Origin: Isoetes taiwanensis
Lineage: Eukaryota > Streptophyta > Lycopodiopsida > Isoetales > Isoetaceae
NCBI GenBank assembly: GCA_021234155.1
Contig: JAJEKV010000036.1
Coordinates: 10,431,426-10,495,425 of the forward strand
Length of the DNA: 64,000 nt
Direction of reading: 5' to 3'
Below are positions 34,709-46,273 of the stretch, in pieces (within the stretch, counting starts at the first letter, position 1; every line of letters starts with the position of its first letter). The position numbers and the translations under genes are program-made. Below the pieces are notes generated by a model that was not told the origin of the DNA, ran no database searches, and was given only the letters and a program-made list of their open reading frames with translations.

Positions 34709-34753
34709 CAAGGGAATCTTTGAAACGGGAGTGCTGCAACACTCCCGTTTAAT
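34709..34753 (-). repeat. right terminal inverted repeat with perfect hairpin
   Basis: AAGGGAATCTTTG is followed by AAACGGGAGTG (34,723-34,733), a 6-base loop and CACTCCCGTTT (34,740-34,750), a perfect 11-bp inverted repeat. The left end has the same two motif copies, but as direct repeats. Confidence 0.7.
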
Positions 34754-37560
34754 TTGCAATCATGTTCCAAGTGCCTCCGTGCAAATGTCAAGAATATCCC
34801 AGTCATCTCCAAGGACCATAAAATTGAGATGTCCATGTGCATTGCATCAATTAGTGGAAACTCGCATCAGATGAAGGTTGTCGTATCATTTTGAGTAATG
34901 ATCTGTTGTGGACATTTTTTAAAGCATCACCCAGATAGACGAGATATTGGAAAGATTCTGAATAGTTATGATTATTATAAGGCCATGCTTGTCCATTTTT
35001 TTTCCATGCCTTTCATTTCTTCGTTTCTGTTGGAATTTACAGATTGGAGTAAAAAAGAACATTTGAATGGGTTTGGTGATATAGCAAGCATGGAGCTGGA
35101 GCTGTAGACATGTCGTAGAGGTAGCAAGCATTTTCACAAGGCAAATACTTCCAAGGTCATCAATTACAATCCTCGGGTACTTCAATGCCAGCTGGAGGTA
35201 AACATATCAAGCTCTGAATGTAGTCATCAAAAGCTAACAATAAGTTATTGGCTCGGTTGGAAGATGCCAGCAATATCATAGAGCTTACCATTGCGAGCAT
35301 GTTCTTCTCTTACTGCTGATGTTATTACTCATGGAGACAAGGTAAGTCATTTACGCATTTTTGTAATTTTGCAGAGCCCCATTATAGCCCAGATAGCCTC
35401 TTTGATTGCTGAAGCATGAAGATTGTAGAGCTGTGGGATTCTAAGACATTACCTGGTATGTCCATGCATGAAATTGTAGCTTGGAAACCGTAATTCCTGC
35501 AGTTATATGAATAGGTTGGGCAGAGGCACTGAATGTGTTGGGCAGAGGCACTGAATGTTTTTACTGGATGTGGTAAACCTGCTTTTAAATTTATGCTTTT
35601 GTCTTAAGAATGTTGTTGCTATTCTCAGTGTGTTAAGTAATTTGATGATGTCGTTTTAAGCACCAAGGTGCTGAGCTTAACCCTGTTATACGCCAGAATG
35701 CAATGAAGCAAAATGCCAAGTAGACCAGCAACATATGCAACTGCACTTAAGAGTATGCCCCATGCTGTTCAACTTCCTTTTGTTCAGCAGTGACCATGAG
35801 CAACCTATCCAGCAGACAACTGCAGAAAAAAGATGCCTATTTCTTCCAGAAGTTTTTTCACCTATATGGACATTAATATAGTCTAAGGATGGAATGTGAA
35901 GAAGATGATGTATTAGTGATTTTGCTAGATATTGCTAATCCTTAAATCCTTGGGCAGTGCGTCGAAGTGATAGTTTGTCCAACGATTAGTTCAAGCTTCT
36001 GACACTATCTTTCTAAAGTTTCAGCTGGCCAGGCATCCAATATTGCCCATTGTGTACAAGGCAGGAATAACAGGGGATAGAACGGGCATCATCTGTTACT
36101 CTCCTACTGTTATAAGCTTGGGTGGACGCCATCCTGAATGAGATATTATATCCTTGGTGAAATAAGAGGGAGCTCCCTATTACTTTACTGCAATGTTCTT
36201 TTACACTCATCTATTCTTTTCACATTCTTGCTCCAAGAAAATTTTGTTAACAATCAATAGATAATTTTGTTAATGATGTTGAAATATTCTACAATAAAAA
36301 ATAATGCTTTGATTAATTTGAATACCACAATATCTAGTTTGAAATTATTTATTTTAGCTAAGCCATGATGAGGGCAATTGACTAGGTCCATCTTTGTCAT
36401 GAAACATTATGTAGCTAGTGTTAATACGGGGTTCTAGAATACTTCTAAGTCCAAAATTGTGTACGTTCTTTCTTTAGGGAAGTTAAAGGTCATTTTTCTC
36501 CCAGCAACAACAGGGAAGGCAACACGAATATGCCCATGTTGCAGGAGATGATGGTAGAAGCATATCAGTGGTTACCATTAGGTGATTCACGATGTTGTGA
36601 TAAAATCCAACAAATGTCTCTTTTTTGGGCTCCTTACTCATTTGCACAAGGTGGCATTGTTCTTTTTTGCGAACTGATTTTATCATTGTTGTAGTCATCA
36701 CTGATAGTCTAAGTGAAGGGTTATAAGTGGACTGGACAACTAGAAAGTCTTGCAACATCCGATGGTGTCGCCATGCTCCAAGAAATACAAGGAGATACAA
36801 ACGGGGTTTTTTCTCTTAGAAAAGTTGGACTATGCAACCAAAGATCGTATCTACTTCGGGGAAGGACTTGCAATTAGGTTTCTGTATGCGATGAAGTCAA
36901 TCGAGGCGTGCATAAAATATTATGCACTTACAAGGGCCATAGGATAAAGTGAGGCTAAAAGAAGAGCTCCATGCATGAAAATTTTAAAGTCCACGATGAT
37001 ATGGTGGTGCTCGGGGGAGTGGTTCAGGGGTGGGAGAAAAGGGGGAGTGGTTCAGAGGTAGGAGAAAAGAGAGATTGCAAATGTCGCACAATTAGACAAG
37101 ATAATTTATAGTTAGTATTTTGTACATGATAATTTATAATTAGTATTGTGTTAATTTTTGAACCGAGATAACAGTAGGGTTATATTTGTTGTTAAAACTT
37201 CTTATATTCCCTTTTACCTAAGGGTGAGATTCGACTAGGATGGATGTCTTTGAGGACGTGGAATTAAAGTTCCGTAATAAAAATTAATGGTTTTCACAAA
37301 GTGATTCCACATGTGAATTATAAAAAATCCACGTAAGACACATTAAAAAGCCAAGAAAGGAAAATAGAACAAAAAGCCAAAATAAAGATCCACATGGCAA
37401 CATCTGAGCAAGGGACAGTTATATTATTTTTTTGGGCCGGCCAATATTGACTGTCCTTTACAAAAGGGCTTAGCAACGCCACATGGGTATTTTGAATTTA
37501 ACTTCCAGTCAAGTGGAATATATCGCAACTATAACTTTCTAACATGGCAAAATTCTCTAG
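34754..37560. other. intergenic DNA with small tandem duplications
   Basis: No gene is recognised. A 22-bp unit (TTGGGCAGAGGCACTGAATG) is duplicated at about 35,515-35,557, and a 28-bp unit (GGAGTGGTTCAG-GG) at about 37,017-37,075. Short frames here show no domains. Confidence 0.45.
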
Positions 37561-37576
37561 GTTTTAAAATCATAGT

Positions 37577-37613
37577 GGAATAGAATAGAATAGAATAGAA
37601 TAGAATAGAATAG
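37577..37613. repeat. (GAATA)n microsatellite
   Basis: About seven copies of the pentamer, the complement of the (ATTCT)n tail found at 18.5 and 38.6 kb and possibly the tail of a minus-strand LINE insertion. Confidence 0.85.
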
Positions 37614-37924
37614 TTTTTTTTTAATGGAATCTCACCCTAATTGAAAGGATCACATATCTTGCTTACCAACCCCAAGATCTAGTTATTTAATAAATGCCTC
37701 TATTTCGACCTAAAAAACTCAATATTTCTTGTGTAATTCTAAGCAGTTTGAACTTGGTGCATATTACTTTTGGGTCTTCATGATTTTTTTTTTTCTTTTT
37801 CTCTCTCCACCGCACGTTCGCACAAACACGAGTTGAGACTTTAAAGCTATGTAATTTCTGTAAAATGTGATCAAACGTGCTTTTGACTAGTTTTTTTTCT
37901 AGTAATCTTATATTTAATATCATA

Positions 37925-38588
37925 ATATCTCGTACTTGGATGCTTGCTTCATGGCCAAGCTTTGGGATGCAGAGGCCCTGTCACATGTCAAGGTGGCAAA
38001 TTATCGACAGCAGGTTAATCCCATGCTCACGAGGGGCCCACACCACTACCTGCGCACCCATCTACCCATGAAAAAGCGCAGGGTGATTGCTTCCATTCGC
38101 ACAGGTGCACACCACCTCCGCATTGAGACAGGGAGATGGATTCGGGAGCCGCGTGAGGACAGAGTCTGTCAGTGCTGTCAACAGGGCGCCATTGAGGATG
38201 AAAATCACGCCCTTCAAGCCTGTCCGGCGTACGAGCATATCCGGGCTCGGTATGCTCGGTTAGTTGTGCCCCATCAGGCCTTGAATGAGCTACTGAGCAC
38301 GGCCTCTGTAGGCTTGTTGGGATCGTACCTCCGGGAGGTAATGGATACGCGGACTCAGTTATGCCCCCTGTCCGACATTAACCTCAGTTGTACTTGTGAT
38401 TATGTATATAACTGTGCAGTATGTCAGCATCCTTATTGCTACTAAGGTTTTTCCCCCGAAAACCCTTCGGGGCGGGGGTTTTTTAATCCTGGTAGTAATA
38501 CGCCTGCTGCTCTCTATTTGTACTTGGGTCCCATAGGCCAGTTGGTCTCCGTGGACGATAAAATCATATTCTATTCTATTCTATTCTT
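37925..38588 (+). mobile_element. LINE 3' fragment with pentanucleotide (ATTCT)n tail
   Basis: The frame 37,936-38,445 encodes the end of a LINE polyprotein: IRTGAHHLRIETGRW, then CQCCQQGAIEDENHALQACP, a zinc-binding C-terminal motif of non-LTR retrotransposons. The 3' region holds a G/C hairpin (CCCCCGAAAACCCTTCGGGG) and ends in GATAAAATCAT plus (ATTCT)n instead of poly(A). A diverged copy on the minus strand at 59,872-60,550 aligns over the whole length. It ends in (ATTCA)n, which defines the 3' terminus of the family. The 5' part is missing. Confidence 0.75.
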
Positions 38589-38589
38589 A

Positions 38590-38880
38590 TCTCTTATATA
38601 TATACAATTATTTGATGGGTCCTATGGGGGGTGAATGTGGGTAGAGATTCATCCCAGCCGTCCATTTTCTGAGGTGGCGCGACAATAGCCCTTGGATTTG
38701 ATGGGGGGGCATGCATGGGGCATGCACCCCATCCCTGGACCGTTGATCGGGCACGCGAGAAATCTTGGCCCTTGATTTTTTTTAGGGAAGGTGCAAGGTG
38801 TCACTGAATCTGGGCCGTCGAATGTGCTGCATCGATGGCTCAGATGTAATGAGGTGGCACTGGCAGCAATTAAGCATCAT
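38590..38880 (+). repeat. dispersed non-coding repeat, copy 1
   Basis: Aligns with 42,875-43,200. Shared words include TATATACAATTATT, CATGCATGGGGCATGCACC, GACCGT, CCCTTGATTTTTTTAGGG and AGGTGCAAGG, then TAATGAGGTGGCAC. It has no coding and may be a non-autonomous transposon. Confidence 0.65.
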
Positions 38881-38889
38881 TAATAATAT

Positions 38890-41040
38890 TGTTAGGTGTC
38901 ATATTGAGATTGCTTGCTTAAATAATAAAAAAGTAAAACTTAATGCACGAAAAAATAATTGTGGCAACGAATTTAATAGTGTTGGCATAATTGTGGTAGT
39001 GAATTTAATCACGTTGGGCTTTGAGAATAGTCTAGAAACAAAAGACAATTACTCCGAGGCAAGGCCGGCCTCTTCTTCTGCCATCTCTTTTTCCTGTGAG
39101 CTCCGGCCATCTCTTTGTGCAAGGCGGGTTCTGGGCGATTATCCTCTTCCAAAGAGTAACAATTTGGATAGAGCGGCAACGTGACAATATGCTTAACGAA
39201 CTAGGGAGTAAAGAAAACTCTGGCGGGAATTCTTTGGGCCCTTTTATTGGATTTTTTCCCTGATCAGATGCCTGTTTGCGCCCATTTTCGCCAATTACGG
39301 ATCTGGGTAGACAATATTGAGTACAATATAATCTCTGTTACTATGATTTCTACATGCAAACGACCTGATACTTGTCTGTTGCAACTGGCATGGTGTGCTC
39401 TACATCATCAGAGGAGTTATCATCAGAGGAGTTGCTCCATTCAATTTGGAGCAGCGGAGCATCAGAGAAAAGCCCCAGGTTTGGCTCGTCTTTTTCCTTT
39501 TCCCCACTTGTCGTTCTTTTAACAGAGATTTCTGTGATTTTGATGAGTTGGGTTCTGAGTTTGGCTCCGTCCTTGGTGCCTTGTGATTTCATATCGTGAA
39601 GTCTCATGAGCCTTTGCATTTTGGCTCTTTATAGCAATGTTTTAGTTTTACTCGTACTTTATTTGAGGTTGATGTTTTTTGCAGGGGTTTTGATCGGCAT
39701 CAGTTAACTCTGGTGCCATCGCCGGTTGCATTTTTTATGCTCTTTGAAGGCTATGGCGGCCTTCCCTACTGGATTCAAACAGGTTTTAGCCAAAAAACAT
39801 CTATTTCTACACCTCTAAAGATCTGCGGCTTGCCTTCTAGCTTTGGCACAACTTGCTAAAATGCGCCAGATATAGTCTGTGGTTTATTGACTGGTTTACT
39901 ACAAGAGGCACCCCCATCGACAGGCTCTTCGTAAAGCTCTAATGGCATGGAGTGCAGGTTAGATTTCTTTGTGCTTAGCTTTGTTCCCACAGTAAATAAT
40001 CATTTGCATATGCTATTTTCTACATCAGCTAAAGATTGGAACATTTGTTGTAGGATGTGAAGATCCGTATAGAACTAAAGATTATTTTGGCACACCATTG
40101 GCAGAAAATATAATATCTTCGCTTGAGCAAACTTGTGAAGACGTTTGCTCAGAGCAGACTAAAGGAAGTCTTTGATTGGTTGCATTCCTACTTGCATAGA
40201 ATCAGCTTTGCTGAGTAAATTCATGTAGATTCGTTCTTTGCTTTAATCTCATTGACATCTGTATAACGGAACTGCTAGACTAGGCCGCCATGGCAAAGCT
40301 TTCAGTGCTGCAGATTTCCATCCATAGATTGCCATTTAGGCATTATTGGAAACCTGATTCTTTTATGCTTCTTTCTATTTTGCAATGATTCCTTCGGGAA
40401 GAGCTTGAGAAACTTGGGGTGAAAGTACTTTTGCGGACCATAAACAAAAAGGTTAGCATTGCTTATGTTTGTTGTGTCATGTCAGTTCACATTCCTCCAT
40501 TTGCCAAAAGCACCTAAGGTTGTTTGCAATACAGAACTTCAAGTTAAGGGTTCTTACCATTTTAATAGTCTACGGAGGACATGGTAAAAGAAGTTATTTG
40601 CCACAATGCTCGTCAAGTTGTGAATGATTCTGCACGAAATTTGCTTTGTTATCAAACCTCATCAAATGAAATTTACTTGCAACTCTTCATTCATCGATAC
40701 AGTGATGAATTCCATTGTCTGATCTTTTTATCTGCAATCAGTAAAAGTTAAGGTAAAATTATAAGAGTTATTGCCTTTACATAACCAAATTACCAATTTC
40801 AAAATGGAACTATGTATCAAAGATGGTCCCACTCAACAATGTCTCAAATGATGATGTGGAGTCCAAGAGATTTACCAATTGCAGCATTTGTGAAGTTTTC
40901 AAAAAGAGGCATTGAATAATCTTTATTCTTTGGATGAAGAAATTTTAATACACAGTAGTGAGCTTCTAACTGTTGGAAGTCCTAGTAAACAATGGTGAGC
41001 TTCATTGAATAGCTATAAGGCAAGGGATTTATCTTAAAAC
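38890..41040. other. intergenic DNA, possible gene relic not identified
   Basis: Around 39,750-40,460 there are short exon-like pieces with GT/AG borders (for example MAAFPTGFKQ before a GT at about 39,780, and EELEKLGVKVLLRTINKK before a GT at about 40,452). They do not add up to a family I know. Confidence 0.25.
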
Positions 41041-41655
41041 TTCATGACTTTGGGCTAGATGCATACTACCATTTGTGTGATAGAACAATTGAGAAGGTAA
41101 AATCTCAAACAAGATGTGCATTAAACAAACAAAATTTTGGGATTGACCTATGACTATTTGTTAGGAGAAAGACTACAAAGTTATATGTAGGAAACATTGA
41201 ATTGGACTTATCTGAATGGAACTCCATGAGAAAATGTTTGTGAAAAAAACATTTTCTAAATAAGTTTTTTTACTATAGGTTTAAGTTTGGGTTATTCATT
41301 TAACTCGACTTTTTTAATTTCATTCAAATTTAGCTTCGCTTTCAAATTTGGCCTCAGGTGTACACATATTAAATAGGTAACAACAATGGCAAGATTAAGA
41401 TAAATGCAATTTTTCATATAGGTTCTTATTGTAATTTTTATAAATGAAATGTAGCATATGAATAATACAAAGGACGAAAAAAGACAATATGGCATATAAC
41501 TTACAAGTTCCGAACATTGATAGCTTCCCAAAATATGCCTAGCAATGCTGGACTCCGAAAGGTTAAGATTTCATGACTTTGGACTAGATGCATACTCCGA
41601 TTTGTGTGACAAGATAATTGAGAAGGTAAAATCTCAAACAAGATGTGCATTAAAG
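41041..41655. repeat. 85-bp segment duplicated 529 bp apart
   Basis: TTCATGACTTTGG-CTAGATG through CAAACAAGATGTGCATTAAA occurs at 41,041-41,125 and again at 41,570-41,655 with few changes. Confidence 0.75.
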
Positions 41656-42874
41656 ACACTATACCTCATCTTGTGATGACAATAATTTAGTGGGTTATGA
41701 TACTTGAATTCGACTTGAATAAACTAAATTTTGTTACTTACCTATGACTTCTTCTAACTTAATTATTAACACTCAACTTTAGACCTTGTGAAGGTTGGTA
41801 AAAATATTTGGCTATTAAATCTTGTAAGGCCATTAGCCCAAGTATAGTCTAATATTATGCCCACCATTTACTGACCATATGTACGTGTAAACATTTGCAA
41901 CATCTTCACAATCCATTACATTTACAAACTTCGACAAAGCCAAAGTCTAATAAATACATAAACGACCGTTGTCTTAATGCAATAATATCCTAAATTCTAC
42001 ACACTCTATTCTATTTAGAGCTAGATTCCAGTTGAGGAGTTAAGAAGCTGCATTTAACTACCATTATAATTATTTCCAATTCATAGAGCTGTCCTCTCAC
42101 ATTATGAAACTTTCCTAATAAACTCTTGGTTAAAGGATGCTCTCCCATCCTTTACAACACGAATAATTGGTCTTATAGACCTTCTGTCGCACATTGGATC
42201 TTTGGAAGCGATGCATTATTATTAGTTCGTACTTGAATTTTAACTTCCTGCCCGATTTTTATTGCCGAAGTGTAACCTTGGGATGCTTGATATGAAAAAA
42301 GAAGGATGCAAGTTAAAGTTTCATCGACAACAATCTTTTGCTCTAACAATTCAAACTATCTATGCATTCCATTGTATTCCATTTTGTGGGTACATACACG
42401 TTATGTATGCTATTTTAGTATCCTACTTTTTCTAAGGGCATTCAACAAACATCCTTGCGTAAAGAAGAGTGTTCTCAGCAAGATTGACTTGGGAGTTTGA
42501 TCCAAGTTGGCTATGGTTATTGACCAAGAATTTGACCATCTGCATGTTCCATATATGTTGATTGGTTGGAACTAAGTATCCATAGAGGTACATACCCACG
42601 GTTCCCAAGGTCTGTAAATACATGGGTTTTAGGTTAAAGTGTTTAAGATTTATGGTCAGAGTAACTATTGACTACCACGGGTTTAGGATTTTAGGGGTTC
42701 CTCTCAGGTTTAGTGTTTGGAGTTTATGCTACTTAGGTTTCACATGGTATAATCTCTCACTTAAAGAAATAGTAACATGTTGATAAAGTCTTTGCAACCT
42801 GTTGACTTTGCAAAATCCCTCATAGTACAACCTCTTATAGTGCAACCCCTGATAGTACAAAAACTTGTATAATA
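41656..42874. other. intergenic DNA
   Basis: AT-rich with dense stops in all frames. I see no gene or clear repeat. Confidence 0.4.
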
Positions 42875-43200
42875 TATATACAATTATTCTATGTGTCCAT
42901 GGGAAACGATGTACCCATGGATTGTTTACATATTCAAATCAATCTAGGCCGTCTATTTGGAGGCCAATGAGGTGGCATATCTATGGCCTTATGCATGGGG
43001 CATGCACCATGCCTCTAGACCGTCGGATCAAGGGGGGAAGGCAAAATCATAGCCCTTGATTTTTTTAGGGAAGGTGCAAGGAAGGTCCCTAAAGGTGCTT
43101 TTTGGTGTGGCCAATCTCGGCCCTTGGATCAAAAGGGGGAGGAGAAATCCTGGCCATTAAATTTTTTAATAAAAAAGTAATGAGGTGGCACCAACATTTA
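42875..43200 (+). repeat. dispersed non-coding repeat, copy 2
   Basis: Matches 38,590-38,880. A LINE is inserted at its right end (43,210), so the repeat is older than that insertion. Confidence 0.65.
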
Positions 43201-44237
43201 TGGAAGGAACCCCCTGCGCACTTGCCCTTGGCTGCCACCGTGCATGCTCGGATGCAGGCCCGTTGGAGGCGAGCTGCTGCGCTCACCTTGGAGGATTGGT
43301 ATTGGGGTGGTCAGCTAGCTTCGTGGGAGTTCTTTCGAGCTCGCTTTTGCCCGAGGCGTGGCCCTGCTATCACGGGAGCAAGTGGCAAGGAGTATTCGGC
43401 GCACATACCTATAGTCCCTCGATGATGTGGTGGTGCGGGTTTGGAAGATTCATCCGGATGTTGTGTCTTCTTGTTTTGTCGCGGTCTTGTTACCGGGTCT
43501 TTGGCTATTCATGACACACCGCCCCCTTCGGGCAAGTGGTCTCTCGCATCTTCCGGGTTCTCGATGGCTTCGGTTTGGGCGTGGACATGGAGCTCACTTC
43601 CCCACCCGCGGTTAGGGTGCTTCGTGGCGGTGGTGCAATTTGTATCGGTGAATGCCCTTGTGAGTCGGTTTAGGCGGGTGTGAGCCCTCTACGCCCTTGT
43701 TGTGGCCTTCATCGTGAGGCGTGGAGCATTATGCGGTTCTATGCCCTCACTTGCGGTTTGCCTGGGATTGGGTTAGGGCTCCGGTTTGGTGTGAGATTGA
43801 CTAGCCCGCCATTCTTTGCTTCATGTGTATCCCGGTGCTTGGCGCTCTTGCGGAAAGCAAACCTTGCATCTGTCGCGGGCTTGGTTGGTGTGGCTGATTT
43901 AGGCGGCGGCGGTTGTGGATCTTCGGGGGATTCAGCAGCCCGCATCCTCTCTGATTCCTCGACTCAGGTACAAGCTATTTCAAAGCTTTCTGGTGTTTCC
44001 AGGATTGGTAGAGCGGAAGTTTGCCATTTGGCAGGTCTTCTTGGGTATTGTAGATGGTGATGGTCGGTTTGTACAGCAGTAGAGTTGCAGTTTTTCTGTG
44101 TGTTTGTTGTGGAGTGCCGATGTATCGCTGTCTCTTTGAGGCAGTTCTCTTTCCTCCTCACTTGCTTTGTAACATTACCATTCTTTTAATATATTGACGA
44201 CATAGTTCTTAAAAAAAAAAAACATTTATGGAAGGAA
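43193..44237 (+). mobile_element. 5'-truncated LINE with 15-17-bp target-site duplication
   Basis: AACATTTATGGAAGGAA flanks the insertion at 43,193-43,209 and 44,221-44,237. The 1.0-kb body ends in an A run at 44,211-44,220. It encodes, in broken frames, the end of a LINE reverse transcriptase (RPCCGLHREAW, then LVERKFAIWQVFLGIVDGDG). Its 3' untranslated end (AACATTACCATTCTTTTAAT) is nearly identical to that at 48.5 kb. Confidence 0.92.
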
Positions 44238-44398
44238 TTTCGAGGAAGCTTCTTTTTTGTAATTATCTTCAAAAGCCGTAACTTGCAGCAAAGCGGTCGG
44301 ATGAAGGTGTGACATATGCCATTGGATTCCTCTCGTCGAGAGCTTTCCAATGAGTAGTGCTTTGATATCATTTCGTTGTAGTTGAAGTGTATATGATT

Positions 44399-44860
44399 GA
44401 ATATTAAGAATCTTCTTGGAATCTTGGAATTTTATAGAATCTATGGGAATTTAAGAGAATCTGGGGGAATCTTCATAGGATCTTAAAGAATGTAAAGGAA
44501 TCTCAATAGAATCTTGAGGAATCTATGGGAATCACAAGAGAATCTTTAAGAATCTAAGTGAATCTTTATAAAACCTTTGAGAATCTAGGGGAATTTTGAT
44601 AAAATCTCGAAGAATCTAGGGGAATCTTCATAGGATCTAAGGGGATCTGGGAGAATCTACATAGAAACTTGGGAATCTAGAGGAATCTCAACAAAATTAG
44701 GGAATCTATGGGAATCTTAAGAGAATCTTAGGAAATCTAGCAGAATCTAGGCACATCTTCGTAAAGTCTTTGAGAATCTACCTGATCTTCAATGGAATCT
44801 TGGAGAATCTAGGGGAATGTACTTAGATCTAATGGAATCTAGGGGAATATACATAATATC
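44399..44860. repeat. degenerate GAATCT minisatellite
   Basis: About 460 bases made of GAATCT words with GGGGAATCT and ATAGAATCTT variants, in units of roughly 30-35 bases. It has no coding potential. Confidence 0.85.
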
Positions 44861-44899
44861 ATAGTAGAACCACTTGTATATATATATATATATATACAT

Positions 44900-45500
44900 G
44901 CGCGATATAATACGCTTGCCAAACCATGAGAATGCTTATACATAACCCCATGCCAAACATCATGCCCAATATATAAAACTTGGATATGCACATGTCTACT
45001 ATAACATCACTACTGCTAAACATATGAAAAAATGTTAGTTCAAGCAATGTAAGCACTCTAGAAGAAAAACAGACTATATGACGAACATAGCCCCTAAGTC
45101 AGATATCATGCCTAAAGCCTATAACATAAGATCCGTGCAAGTCCAACCACAAGGTATCGTTTCCATGAGAAAAAAAACGTAGAATTGACAAGGCACATTG
45201 GTGATAATGCAATTGCAACACCGATAAGAAATATATCATCCAAAAGAAAAATCATAAACCCAACATATCACACTCATATAACAAACATTGATGCAATATG
45301 AGACATGAAATAGAAAGATGTCAACAATTATCCATGTCATAATATACATGTCAAAAATAATACGCTTGACAAACCAAAAAGAATGGTCATGCATAACCCC
45401 ATGCTGACATCATGCCTAAAGTGCATACCCTAGGTACGTACATGTCTACCGTACATGTCTACCGTAAGTTATATTTTCCATGAGAAAATAAGCAACTTTT
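44900..45500. repeat. dispersed repeat, copies 2-4 in partial tandem
   Basis: 45,015-45,345 matches 19,140-19,540. The flanking pieces at 44,900-45,000 and 45,346-45,500 repeat AATACGCTTG-CAAACCA, CATAACCCCATGC and ACATGTCTAC, so three overlapping copies stand here. Confidence 0.65.
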
Positions 45501-46261
45501 GAGTAATATAGAAAATTAGACTACCAAACCTTATAGAACTAGGGAAAAATGAGACCAACATCATCGATGCTAAACAGACGAAGAATTTAGTTATAGTAAT
45601 GAGCACTTAGGCGGGAAAACAAACTAACTTAAGAAAACAACATGAACCACATAATATAAGAATCTAAAACGGGAAGAAGGAATGGGGGAAGCGTGTGTCA
45701 AATCCAAACTAGCAAACCAACAAGGCGAACCAAGAACTATACAAGCCCAAACTGACAAATCAAAAAGCAAATCACAAGCTATACAAGCACCAACAAAAGA
45801 AAACATATCAGGGAAAGGATATATCGATGGCTATAGTAAAAAAAAAAAAAAACAGGAAAAAACAAATGAAAGTAGGCAAAAAACATAAATGCAAAATAAT
45901 CATCATTAACACTTCTCAAAATCATACATAACTTCAAAATCAACAACCTGAATCATGCAAACCAAAAGATAAATGGCAGAAGAAAAAACTCGGATCACGA
46001 AGAAAATTGCGCCCATCTGAAAATCAAGTCATTGTGAAGCTGCACTAGAATTGCACTCACTGAAATCTGCAAGAAAGAAAATGAGAACAACCGCCATCTG
46101 ATATCTGAAAGAAAGAAAAAGAGAGCAGCCACCATATGATGCTGAGTAATAACCTATAAATCCACAAAACCATAGCAAAAAGCAAACCAATGGTTAACCA
46201 GCAGATAACCATCCATGTAACCACACCATCAACTAACCAAGAACTGACATATGCTTGTCAA
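45501..46261. other. A-rich intergenic DNA
   Basis: High A content on the plus strand with an A run at 45,839-45,852. Small paired motifs (AAGAAAGAAAATGAGAACA and AAGAAAGAAAAAGAGAGCA) lie at about 46,071 and 46,110. No gene. Confidence 0.4.
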
Positions 46262-46273
46262 AACGTTTCACCC

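Larger units (their letters stand above)
26495..34753. mobile_element. 8.26-kb putative DNA transposon carrying a transposase-like gene and a ParB-methyltransferase gene
   Basis: The two ends share blocks in inverted orientation. ATTAAACGGGAG at 26,495-26,506 pairs with the complement at 34,742-34,753, and CAAAGATTCCCTT at about 26,542-26,554 pairs with 34,710-34,722. Flanks are TTGCGT on the left and TTGCAA on the right, a possible eroded target duplication. Between them are two divergent genes: a minus-strand gene resembling a eukaryotic transposase-like family, and a plus-strand gene joining a ParB-like domain to a beta-class DNA methyltransferase. Palindrome arrays lie in the intergenic region and in introns. 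Multiple frameshifts show this copy is not active. An integrated large-virus segment is the main alternative, but the matching ends and spliceosomal introns favour a transposon. Confidence 0.7.

Noticed and set aside
26495-34753. Bacterial or phage contamination as the source of the methyltransferase
   Set aside because: Spliceosomal introns, eukaryotic transposase-like neighbour and continuity with plant DNA on both sides argue against it.
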